DNA of 8,796 nucleotides from an uncultured Bacteroidales bacterium (GCA_937896105.1 CALBKR010000363.1:1-8796), one strand, 5' to 3'; positions 1 to 6,969 are shown, numbered from the stretch's first letter. Notes: generated from the letters alone by a model not told the origin. Translations and numbers: made by a program.

Positions 1-895
1 GCTCGGGCAATGCAGTTATACAAGGGCCACAACCGCTTGCCCAAAAATCGAGCAGAATGTATTTGCCTTTCAGTTCGGCGAGCGAATGCTTGTTACCGTC
101 AAGGTCGGTCAATTCACCGTCAAAAGCCTTTACCAACTCCTGCTGTTGGGGGTAAAGGATTTCATAAGCCTTCTGTGCGTCAGGGTGCGTGCGTTGTTCA
201 TCGGTCAACTTATCATACAGGCTCTTTAGTTTTTTGATACAGGAAATATTATTGTACTGACTTGCTATTGATGACAAGGATTTGAAACGGTTCATCCATA
301 CTTCATCGACAACCGTGCGCTTCATGATTTCCAAGTCGTTTTTACATATTCGCAACTGTAATTCATCGGCCTCTTTTTCTAGTTGTATATATTTGGTAAC
401 GGCATCATTGTTTGAAGCAAGTTGCGATTTCAGGGCTTTCTTCTCCAATAGTATTTGCTCATAGCGTTTCCACTCCTTGTATGACTTTTGGCGATAGGTT
501 GCCCAGACTGCATTTTCGGGGGCACCACCTGTAACCTTCCAGGTAAACAGCAATTTGTCCTCGCCTTCAACAAGTATGCAATCACCGGCCGAAGCCCATA
601 GATGTGTACCCAACAAGGAGAAACCCTCGTTCATGAAACCGGCAATCATAAGCATGTCTGCGCCGTCACCTCTTGGAGCCGATTTGAAACAGAATTCACC
701 GCCGTCCACTTTTGTTGTCCCAACGAAGAAGCCCCGTTCTCCCTCGAAAGCGAATAGTTGCAATACTGTACCGTCAGGCACATTCTTCAATATGCCCTTT
801 ATCTCATAATAATCTAGTTTGGTTGATTCAGCATCCTGCGCAAAGCCACATACGGTGGCAAATGCGACGATTAAGGTTAAAAATAGTTTTTTCAT
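1..895 (-). CDS. TlpA-like thioredoxin-fold protein with DUF4369-like N-terminus (3' end cut by window)
   Basis: This is a periplasmic thiol-disulfide protein of the TlpA/AhpC-TSA type common in Bacteroidetes, read from an ATG at 893-895 through 298 codons without a stop. Residues 1-20 are a signal peptide ending in GFAQ. Residues about 28-125 look like the DUF4369 beta-domain that often precedes thioredoxin domains in this phylum. Residues about 130-245 are charged and helical. The thioredoxin fold begins near 255 and carries the redox motif CGPC at 289-292 in the context DFWASGCGPC, where the usual Trp before the first Cys is Gly. The rest of the fold lies beyond the left edge. The start is 5 bp after the stop of the upstream secreted-protein gene, so the two are almost certainly one transcript. 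Likely role (inference): reducing or exchanging disulfides in an envelope partner. Family confidence is high, exact substrate unknown. Confidence 0.9.
   Translation of the reverse strand, partial: MKKLFLTLIVAFATVCGFAQDAESTKLDYYEIKGILKNVPDGTVLQLFAFEGERGFFVGTTKVDGGEFCFKSAPRGDGADMLMIAGFMNEGFSLLGTHLWASAGDCILVEGEDKLLFTWKVTGGAPENAVWATYRQKSYKEWKRYEQILLEKKALKSQLASNNDAVTKYIQLEKEADELQLRICKNDLEIMKRTVVDEVWMNRFKSLSSIASQYNNISCIKKLKSLYDKLTDEQRTHPDAQKAYEILYPQQQELVKAFDGELTDLDGNKHSLAELKGKYILLDFWASGCGPCITALPE
836..895 (-). repeat. Duplicated signal-peptide coding sequence (copy 1; copy 2 at 1561-1620)
   Basis: The first 60 bp of the TlpA-like gene match the first 60 bp of the upstream secreted-protein gene at 51 of 60 positions. 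Most differences cluster in codons 7-10 of the hydrophobic core. Identity does not continue into the mature proteins. Confidence 0.8.
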
Positions 896-900
896 TATGA

Positions 901-1620
901 TTATTCAAACTCAACTCCAATAATAAAATAGTGTGGCGATAGTTTCATAACTTGACTACTCATATCCGTAGGTATCTCTGTCTCGCCACAGAGGCGGTAT
1001 GTTTCATATTTCTCATCCCACCAGGGAGCTGCATAGAGAACAAGCGGAATGAATTTTCCCTTTTCAAAACCATCAATTATGAAAGGTCTTGTATAATAAT
1101 CAAGTTTGCGATGTGATTTATCTACACGGTTGTCGCGTAAACTTAACAATTTGCTAAAAAGTGCCATCTGTACTTTTCCGGCAACTTCTATTTGCACCCT
1201 TTGTTCCATATCCGCACCAATAGGAGTAAAACCTATCTTCAATCGTGTTGCAAGGCGGAAGATGTCATTATCCTCGTCATCGGCAATTGCCGACGCCTTT
1301 ATCACTCTCTGTTCTTCCTCACTGAATTCACTTATTCGAGAAATTATTTTTGATTTATGTTGATGCGAATGTTCTTCATCCACCAAATTACCATTCACAT
1401 ATTCCCTTACACTGAATTCAACATACGTTGCCTTGTCTTTCAATGTCGAAATATCATAGACAAACATATTATATCCTGCCTGTTGCAACAGTGACAGACA
1501 ATCGTCAAATGTCGCAACCAATTGGTAGTCTTCAAACTTTGTGTCAACACTCTTGATTTCCTGTGCAAAGCCACATACGGTGACAAATGCAAGAAAAAGG
1601 GTTAAGAATAGTTTTTTCAT
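901..1620 (-). CDS. Secreted protein of unknown family, 239 residues
   Basis: I do not recognise the family. The start is placed at the ATG at 1618-1620, not at an in-frame ATG 13 codons upstream, because it gives a clean signal peptide (KKLFLTLFLAFVTVCGFAQ, cleavage after residue 20) and because the 17 bases ending in this ATG match those before the barrel gene. The mature part has no further membrane segment, is mixed alpha/beta and acidic in the middle (EEEQ near 101-104, DDEDND near 114-119), and ends in a hydrophobic strand-like stretch (YFIIGVEFE). It has two cysteines, at about 41 and 211, a possible disulfide for the TlpA-like protein encoded next. Its first 60 bp are 85% identical to those of that neighbour. 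It is probably periplasmic or exported and expressed from the ECF-like promoter at 1731-1770. Gene call secure, function unknown. Confidence 0.85.
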   Translation of the reverse strand: MKKLFLTLFLAFVTVCGFAQEIKSVDTKFEDYQLVATFDDCLSLLQQAGYNMFVYDISTLKDKATYVEFSVREYVNGNLVDEEHSHQHKSKIISRISEFSEEEQRVIKASAIADDEDNDIFRLATRLKIGFTPIGADMEQRVQIEVAGKVQMALFSKLLSLRDNRVDKSHRKLDYYTRPFIIDGFEKGKFIPLVLYAAPWWDEKYETYRLCGETEIPTDMSSQVMKLSPHYFIIGVEFE

Positions 1621-1730
1621 ATTATTCGGTTTATTTTGAATCTGTTTAAGATTTTGCAATTATAATAATATCGGCTAATAGTTTTACCCCCCCTGTTAAT
1701 TAATGTTAACATAGCATATAAAGCGAATGT

Positions 1731-1770
1731 TTATACCTATGAGACGGATAGGATGCCTATTTGTTACAAT
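1731..1770 (-). promoter_or_regulatory. ECF-sigma-like promoter for the secreted protein / TlpA-like pair
   Basis: On the minus strand TGTAAC (1768-1763) is followed after 16 bp by CGTC (1746-1743) and then TCATAGGTATAA. AAC at -35 and CGT at -10 are the hallmarks of ECF sigma promoters (for example TGTAAC-N17-CGWC of Bacillus SigX). The site begins about 12 bp past the stop codon of the barrel gene and would give a leader of roughly 115 nt. It is a near copy of the site at 4701-4738. The ECF reading is from consensus knowledge; no ECF sigma gene lies in the window. Confidence 0.6.
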
Positions 1771-1780
1771 GAGCACTGAC

Positions 1781-4681
1781 TTATTTTCTTTTCTTCGGTT
1801 CAATATTTAAACGATAAACAATGTGCAGCATAGCATAGCGTGGTACGGTGTTGTACCAAGTCTCGGTGCGGCCTTGGGCATTGAGGGTACGGCGTACAGT
1901 GGATAGCTGCCCCAAAATGTCAAAGCCATCGAGTATGAATATAAGATTACCGTGCAGGAGTGAGGCATTCGTAAGTCGGGCATTCCAAACCAAATCATTG
2001 CTGTTCATTGTGCGGTCTTCATAACCACGTCGGCTGTACATAGTAAGGTCGGTACTCAACGAGAAATTCCACGGCAGGTTGAGCTGTGCGTTTACTCCAT
2101 AATTGAAATCGGCCACATTTATTGTGGTAAAGTCTGTTCGCGGACTTGTTGCATTGGTATAACGCACATCAGCGCGCAGTCCAATGCTATAGTTCTTCCA
2201 TTTGTAATTAAGAGCAAGATTCTCACTCAACACAAGGTTACGAACCTCGCTGCGTGTGCTTTCTACAGCATCTGCCAGTGACAAATAATCAACACTGTTT
2301 GCAAATGATGCATCGGTTTTGGTTGTCAGGAAAAAGCGTTGCTCCTTATCAAGTGCTTGTGTAAAGTGGAACGCCGCACCGGCATCCCAATTACCGTCGA
2401 TATTCTCGGGGCGATAGGTGCGGATACCTGTCTGTGGGTCATACACCATAGCCTCGGCAACTGCATTCTCAATAAAATTGTATCGTGCAGTCAAACGTAT
2501 ATCACGTGAGACTTCTCTTTTCCACCATGAGCGATTGAGATTCACACTGTGTCGGAGTGTCCGTTTCAGGTTGGGATTGCCGTAACGTACAACAATCGGA
2601 TTGTTGTCATCTACAATATCAAGCATACGCACAAGCGACGGTTCGCTGTAGCTTATATGATAAGATAGTCCGAAATCATCGAATCCCAAACGCACGTATG
2701 GTTCAAGAATAATTGTGCTACGCATTGTTATCGTATCCACCTCCCCTCGCGTATAATCCAATTTGTCTGTTTGCACGCGAAGTACCGGCTGCAATAAAAT
2801 ATTCATCTGCTTGCCCAAAAGTCTGAAATGCTTAATCACCTTTATATCTACTTTATGAATGTCGCTGGTGGCAATAGAACGGTAGCTGTTCTGATAGTCA
2901 AGACTCTGTTGCAGGGAGTCGGTAGTCGAAGGTAAGGCACCAAGTGGATATGTATCGCCACTCCACTCCGAAAAACGGTCGAGGCGATATTGCTTGTAAT
3001 TTCCCGAAGAGTAATGCTTGCTATAGCTGTACAAAGCTTTTACACGCAACGGGTTCTGTTTGGCATTGGAATAATTATACATTGCCGATGCTTCATACTT
3101 GTAGTTCAGTGACGATGATGGATTGTAGCGATTCTGGAACATATCACTACCTGCTGTGTTCTTGCCGTGGCGCAGGTCGATGTGCGAGTAATTCTCACCG
3201 TTGGCTTTGTCAAAGCTACCACTAAGATTTATATCCACAAAATCCGGTGTGTGTGGTATATCTATCACTGCGTTTGCATTGAGAGTAGCCGAAATGCTCT
3301 TGTTCCAACCCTCTCCTGTATTGGCGACACGGTTTATCAATGACTCCTCCAATTGCTTGCTGCCAATGCCCGCAAAAAGGGTATCAATGGTTGCACCACG
3401 ATAGCTATCGACAGTATTAGTCGAGAACGAGGCTGCTAACTGTTCTATGCGGTTACTGCCATCACTATATTGCACCGACGGACTGACGGAAGCATACCAA
3501 GTGCTCTTTTTCAGCTTGAAGTTATTATTACTGATAACCTTGAGGCGGTCGGTGCGGTTACTGTTCCTGTTACGCATATAAACATTGTCTGCTCCAAGGA
3601 AGTAACTGCCTGACCCTATTGACAAATTGTCTATATCCTCGTGTATCAGTTTAACATTGCTTGTCAGTTTCCACTCCTCATCAAGGTCCTTTAACAATAG
3701 TTCGGCACCGCCATACTGCATATTCGTCAACCCCGATGCCTGCCACTCGGGATTCCAGTTTCCCGAACTTCCGGGGGAACGGGTATCATTTGTGTTATTG
3801 AAATTGCCGAACAGTGCCAAGCGTGACACATCGGAAAAACGCAATCCGAACACACGTCCGAAATAGCGGTTATCCGTGCCGTATGCAGCCTCGGCATTGG
3901 CTACCCAACCGGTTGCATATTCGCGTTTGAGCCGTACATCCATAACTGTAGGATACTCTTTCAATGAATCTACGCCTGTTATATAAGCGTGGTCGGGTGT
4001 GCGTTCATATACCTTTACCTTATTTACCATATAAGCAGGAAGGTTCTGAAGTGCCACACTCGGGTCGCCTTTGAAAAAATCCTCGCCATTCACAAGCAGA
4101 CTGCTGACAAAACGCCCGTTTACTGTGATGCGGTCACCGTCGAGCATAACACCCGGTAACTGGCGTATCAGACCATCAAGCATACTGCCCTGTGCCAACT
4201 GGAATTCAGAAGCATTGTATGTGATAGTATCCTTACCCATTACCATTCGTACCTTGGTCGCCGAAACAGTAACCTCGTCCAACTGAAAATTGTCGCGAAA
4301 AAGCAGTATGCTACCAAAGTTGAAAATCCACTTACGGCTGCCAATAAGTTTGAATTCAGAATATTCTGTTGCGTATTCGGGGTGTGACACTTTCAGCAAT
4401 ACACGCTCGTCCCTTATCCTTTCTTTAATCATTACCCAACCATTCATAGGCACACCATCAATGTTCGGCAGATTGTTTTCGGGTCTTGTGACACTTTTTG
4501 CTATAAGAGTACTGTCCATACGCAGGACCTCGATGGTCGCGCCCTCAATACGGCGGTGGGGGGCTATGTCTTTTATGTCGCCACAAACAAGCGTTTTATC
4601 AGTGTTTTGCGCACACACTATCTCAACAGATGACACTGCAAACAGCACCGCTAAAAAAAGTAGGTGTTTTGTCGGTTTCAT
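1781..4681 (-). CDS. Outer membrane beta-barrel protein, TonB-receptor-like (plug plus barrel), 966 residues
   Basis: Large outer membrane protein of the Bacteroidetes outer-membrane beta-barrel family. The start chosen is the ATG at 4679-4681; the longer in-frame start at 4729 would lie inside the promoter spacer and hide the signal peptide. Residues 1-25 are a signal peptide ending in CAQ. Residues about 28-130 resemble a CarboxypepD_reg-like domain (GDIKDIAPHRRIEGATIEV). Residues about 134-250 are plug-like, with DEVTVSATKV, then DGLIRQLPGVMLDGD and ITVNGR, as in TonB-dependent receptors. From about 255 to the end are alternating amphipathic strands forming a barrel. There is no SusD-like gene beside it, so it is not a SusC/SusD pair. 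It is likely first in a cluster with the secreted and TlpA-like proteins, under an ECF-like promoter, with a regulator divergent. Substrate or partner unknown. Confidence 0.9.
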   Translation of the reverse strand: MKPTKHLLFLAVLFAVSSVEIVCAQNTDKTLVCGDIKDIAPHRRIEGATIEVLRMDSTLIAKSVTRPENNLPNIDGVPMNGWVMIKERIRDERVLLKVSHPEYATEYSEFKLIGSRKWIFNFGSILLFRDNFQLDEVTVSATKVRMVMGKDTITYNASEFQLAQGSMLDGLIRQLPGVMLDGDRITVNGRFVSSLLVNGEDFFKGDPSVALQNLPAYMVNKVKVYERTPDHAYITGVDSLKEYPTVMDVRLKREYATGWVANAEAAYGTDNRYFGRVFGLRFSDVSRLALFGNFNNTNDTRSPGSSGNWNPEWQASGLTNMQYGGAELLLKDLDEEWKLTSNVKLIHEDIDNLSIGSGSYFLGADNVYMRNRNSNRTDRLKVISNNNFKLKKSTWYASVSPSVQYSDGSNRIEQLAASFSTNTVDSYRGATIDTLFAGIGSKQLEESLINRVANTGEGWNKSISATLNANAVIDIPHTPDFVDINLSGSFDKANGENYSHIDLRHGKNTAGSDMFQNRYNPSSSLNYKYEASAMYNYSNAKQNPLRVKALYSYSKHYSSGNYKQYRLDRFSEWSGDTYPLGALPSTTDSLQQSLDYQNSYRSIATSDIHKVDIKVIKHFRLLGKQMNILLQPVLRVQTDKLDYTRGEVDTITMRSTIILEPYVRLGFDDFGLSYHISYSEPSLVRMLDIVDDNNPIVVRYGNPNLKRTLRHSVNLNRSWWKREVSRDIRLTARYNFIENAVAEAMVYDPQTGIRTYRPENIDGNWDAGAAFHFTQALDKEQRFFLTTKTDASFANSVDYLSLADAVESTRSEVRNLVLSENLALNYKWKNYSIGLRADVRYTNATSPRTDFTTINVADFNYGVNAQLNLPWNFSLSTDLTMYSRRGYEDRTMNSNDLVWNARLTNASLLHGNLIFILDGFDILGQLSTVRRTLNAQGRTETWYNTVPRYAMLHIVYRLNIEPKKRK

Positions 4682-4697
4682 ATTTTTCGGTTTATCA
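4682..4697 (-). promoter_or_regulatory. Conserved translation-initiation sequence shared by two genes
   Basis: The 17 bases ATAAACCGAAAAATATG that end in the barrel start codon recur with one mismatch (ATAAACCGAATAATATG) at the start of the secreted-protein gene. No GGAGG-type ribosome binding site is present, as is usual in Bacteroidetes. The conservation supports both start choices and suggests the two 5' ends derive from one another or are under common translational control. Confidence 0.5.
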
Positions 4698-4700
4698 CAC

Positions 4701-4738
4701 TTATACCTATAAGACGGATGGGTTCCCAATTGTTACAA
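4701..4738 (-). promoter_or_regulatory. ECF-sigma-like promoter for the outer membrane barrel gene
   Basis: On the minus strand TGTAAC (4737-4732) is followed after 15 bp by CGTC (4716-4713) and TTATAGGTATAA. It gives a short leader of about 25 nt before the ATG at 4681. It matches the site at 1731-1770 in both boxes and in the sequence after the -10 box, with the spacer differing by 1 bp. The duplicated match is the strongest argument that it is a real promoter. Confidence 0.65.
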
Positions 4739-4787
4739 CCTCACAGCACAAAATTATGCCATACAATCCATACACTTTGTAATTGTG

Positions 4788-4837
4788 TCTTATATTTCAT
4801 CTTACAAATCTTATATTTTAAGCAAATTGTGTAAGAT
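4788..4837. promoter_or_regulatory. Candidate operator: repeated TCTTAYA elements in the divergent gap
   Basis: TCTTATATTT occurs twice, at 4788-4797 and 4809-4818, exactly 21 bp apart (two helical turns), with a related TCTTACAAA at 4800-4808 between them. ATCTTACA (4799-4806) also has a perfect inverted partner TGTAAGAT at 4830-4837. OmpR-type winged helices commonly bind tandem direct repeats near 10-11 bp. The cluster lies 50-80 bp upstream of the barrel promoter's -35 box, a typical activator position, and about 90-135 bp upstream of the regulator start. Function is inferred; AT-rich DNA can yield such repeats by chance. Confidence 0.35.
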
Positions 4838-4844
4838 AGGAGTG

Positions 4845-4877
4845 TTTGGGTGGGATTGGTGTCAAAAACTACGTTAA
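4845..4877 (+). promoter_or_regulatory. Possible Bacteroides-type housekeeping promoter for the membrane regulator
   Basis: TTTG at 4845-4848 and TACGTTAA at 4870-4877 are separated by 21 bp. They partly fit the Bacteroides -33 TTTG / -7 TAnnTTTG consensus, with the last two -7 bases not matching. Start of transcription would be near 4884, leaving a leader of about 40 nt. Weak match. Confidence 0.3.
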
Positions 4878-4924
4878 AATCATTTATCTTCGCGGTGTAA
4901 ATAACTAAACAAACATTAGCAACT

Positions 4925-5995
4925 ATGATTAAAAGAGTGACACTGTGCAGCATTGCACTCATACTGACATACTGTATAATTTATGCCGTTTCATACAATG
5001 GCAAGAAGGAGGAGATTGAACAGAAAATAAACGGGCTGTTTGCAGCAAATGCACACTCCTTTGCCGACAGTATTCTGGTGAGAGAGGGAATGTATTTTTT
5101 CAAGAAAAGTGACAGCGAGAGGTTCAAAGAGGTACACGACCTTAAATTTGAAGATGAGAACGGCTTGATTATTGTGCCGCATAAGTTTATAAGAGATTAT
5201 GACTTCACCGAGTTTCACAGAAGAGGTACAGAAACTTTGCTGCTTCATGCAAACTCTTTCAAACTCTTTATCGCCGACTCCATTTGGAACAACATCCTGA
5301 AAGCAGCCGGCTTTGATGTAGAAAGTGCGTTGTTCCTCTCGACAAGAGACCTACGCGATATGTTCCCCGAGGGCGGAGAGATAAACCTCGACATAAAAGC
5401 ACCTATTGTATCGGCCAAGCATATGAACGGCAGGGACTGTTTTGTCACAGATTCCGTAGGATTGGGCATACAGAACCAGGCATATCTATTCAGCGAGGTG
5501 CATATCCCGGCACTTCAGGTAATGAAGAGTGCCAAATGGTGGGGGCTTGAACTGTGGGTTGCCATTTGCACGGCTATCATCGTGTGGCTCTTTACTTCCA
5601 AAGGGAACAAGGAGGAGAAGAACGCTGTAGAAAAAATAGAGTCCAACGAAAGCACCACCGCCACCACGGTAGATATCCCCTTGACAACGATAGAGGACAT
5701 AACATACAACTACAACGAGAAGAGCATTACGAACACAAGAACAGGGGAACTGGTAAAACTCCCCGGCACACAAGCCACCACTTTCGAGATGCTTATAAAT
5801 GCCGACGACTACATAGCGACAAAGAAGGAAATTTGCCAAAGGCTATGGACTATAAACGAAAAGGATGTGAACAACAGATACAATGCCCTTACGTGGCGAT
5901 TGAGGGAAAGCCTCGCCCAAATAAACGGCATAGAGCTATTGACAATCAAAGACACCGCATTGCAGCTTGTATTTACCAAGAAGAAAGGTATGTAG
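4925..5995 (+). CDS. Membrane-anchored transcriptional regulator: TM - periplasmic domain - TM - OmpR-type winged helix
   Basis: A 356-residue one-component regulator. Residues 5-24 form an N-terminal membrane segment (TLCSIALILTYCIIYAVS), about 25-203 a hydrophilic, presumably periplasmic sensing domain of no recognised family, 205-223 a second membrane segment (WWGLELWVAICTAIIVWLF), 226-250 a charged Ser/Thr-rich linker, and about 258-350 a winged helix-turn-helix of the OmpR/PhoB C-terminal type. The winged-helix landmarks are GELVKLPGTQATTFEML, then KKEICQRLW, NNRYNALTWRLRESL (recognition helix) and IELLTIKDTALQLVF (wing). No receiver domain or phosphorylation site is seen. The order is the reverse of ToxR/CadC, which carry the winged helix at the N-terminus. 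It is transcribed divergently from the barrel gene, so it probably senses an envelope signal and controls that operon and itself. Domain assignment is good; target is inferred. Confidence 0.85.
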   Translation: MIKRVTLCSIALILTYCIIYAVSYNGKKEEIEQKINGLFAANAHSFADSILVREGMYFFKKSDSERFKEVHDLKFEDENGLIIVPHKFIRDYDFTEFHRRGTETLLLHANSFKLFIADSIWNNILKAAGFDVESALFLSTRDLRDMFPEGGEINLDIKAPIVSAKHMNGRDCFVTDSVGLGIQNQAYLFSEVHIPALQVMKSAKWWGLELWVAICTAIIVWLFTSKGNKEEKNAVEKIESNESTTATTVDIPLTTIEDITYNYNEKSITNTRTGELVKLPGTQATTFEMLINADDYIATKKEICQRLWTINEKDVNNRYNALTWRLRESLAQINGIELLTIKDTALQLVFTKKKGM

Positions 5996-6036
5996 TGCTA
6001 TGCAATCATAATTACACAGTAAAAGTACACGAAACA

Positions 6037-6147
6037 ATGATGCTTGAACTTGTGAACCGTGCCAAAGGCAAGGATTCTGTAGCTACAATAACACTCTATA
6101 AAGAGAGTGAAAAATTGCTACAAATAAAATTCAAGCTAACCCTATAA
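6037..6147 (+). CDS. Possible small protein, 36 residues
   Basis: A short open frame begins MMLELVNRAKGKDSVATITL and ends KFKLTL with TAA at 6145-6147, 18 bp before the start of the muramidase gene. Composition is charged and strand-like (VATITLYK, LLQIKFKLTL), with no membrane segment, so it is not a holin. The same frame stays open upstream only as an out-of-frame overlap of the regulator, so the start near 6037 is the sensible one. There is no clear ribosome binding site. It may be a real small gene, a remnant of one, or chance. Confidence 0.3.
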   Translation: MMLELVNRAKGKDSVATITLYKESEKLLQIKFKLTL

Positions 6148-6165
6148 CCTTTATACATTATATAT

Positions 6166-6969
6166 ATGAAAACAATCAGACTGAACTCCCGGGGCAAAGA
6201 AGTGACATGCCTACAACACCTATTGAATATGCAAGGCTACAGCCTAACGGCAGACGGCATTTTCGGCAAAGGAACAGACAGAGCTGTACGCGAGTTCCAA
6301 ACAAAGTGCGGACTAACAGCCGACGGCATAGTAGGAACACGCACCTGGGAAATGTTGGAGAGTGACGATGTAGAGAAAATGATAAGCCTCCAACTCACTG
6401 AAGAGGACTTTCAACGCTGTGCCACTACACTTGATGTAGAGGTGGCAACAGTAAAGGCCGTGCAAGAGGTGGAGACCGGTGGCAGAGGTGGCTTCTTTGA
6501 TATAGACAAACCTGCAATCCTCTTCGAGGGCCATATTTTTTGGAACGAACTCAAGAAGCGAGGAAAGAACCCCGAAGATTACACCACCTACAACGAGGAT
6601 ATATTATATCCCAAGTGGAGTAAGGAGCATCACAAAGGTGGAATAAAGGAATATGAACGCCTTGAGAGAGCCATTGCCATAGATGAAGAGGCAGCCATAA
6701 GCTCTGCAAGCTGGGGCTTGTTTCAGATAATGGGCTTCAACTACGCAACCTGCAAATGCGACAGCGTACAGCAGTTCGTTGCACTTATGAAAGAGAACGA
6801 GGGTAAGCAGTTAGACCTGTTCACCGCCTTTATACAAAGCAACAGACTCGACACCTATCTGCGAAACAAGGACTGGGCCGGATTTGCCAAACGCTACAAC
6901 GGACCTGCCTACGCAGAAAACCAATACGACAAAAAACTAGAAAAGGCCTACCACAAACACAAATGTTAG
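6166..6969 (+). CDS. Phage-type endolysin-like N-acetylmuramidase with peptidoglycan-binding domain
   Basis: A 267-residue peptidoglycan hydrolase. Residues about 4-62 are a PG_binding_1 domain with its twofold repeat (TADGIFGKGTDRAVREFQ and LTADGIVGTRTW). Residues about 78-265 match the N-acetylmuramidase (DUF3380) family: AVQEVETGGRGGF near 98-110, with Glu103 (or Glu101) the likely catalytic acid, then KPAILFEGHIFW at 115-126, ASWGLFQIMGFNY at 181-193 and RYNGPAYAENQYDKKL near 243-258. Expected activity is cleavage of the MurNAc-GlcNAc bond. No signal peptide or membrane anchor is present, so export would need a holin, lysis or a dedicated secretion system; none is encoded here. No other phage genes are visible. 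It follows the regulator by 170 bp with no terminator between, so read-through is possible. It ends at a strong intrinsic terminator. Family confident, role (prophage remnant, effector or domesticated lysin) open. Confidence 0.9.
   Translation: MKTIRLNSRGKEVTCLQHLLNMQGYSLTADGIFGKGTDRAVREFQTKCGLTADGIVGTRTWEMLESDDVEKMISLQLTEEDFQRCATTLDVEVATVKAVQEVETGGRGGFFDIDKPAILFEGHIFWNELKKRGKNPEDYTTYNEDILYPKWSKEHHKGGIKEYERLERAIAIDEEAAISSASWGLFQIMGFNYATCKCDSVQQFVALMKENEGKQLDLFTAFIQSNRLDTYLRNKDWAGFAKRYNGPAYAENQYDKKLEKAYHKHKC

Noticed and set aside
1621..1659. N-terminal extension of the secreted protein by 13 codons
   Set aside because: It would bury the signal peptide and lose the shared start-site sequence.
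1781..4681. SusC of a polysaccharide utilisation locus
   Set aside because: No SusD-like lipoprotein or glycoside hydrolase is adjacent. The neighbours are a secreted unknown and a TlpA-like protein.
4290..4712. Plus-strand 140-codon frame opposite the 5' part of the barrel gene
   Set aside because: It is a shadow of the barrel coding strand, covers its promoter, and has no recognisable features.
4682..4729. N-terminal extension of the barrel protein to an ATG at 4729
   Set aside because: It would overlap the ECF-like promoter and place 16 polar residues before a good signal peptide. The ATG at 4681 is preceded by the conserved start-site sequence.
5554..6036. Upstream part of a 197-codon plus-strand frame overlapping the regulator
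   Set aside because: It lies out of frame inside the regulator gene and its product is rich in Arg, His, Gln and Lys without domain character. Only the last 36 codons beyond the regulator are kept, as a doubtful gene.
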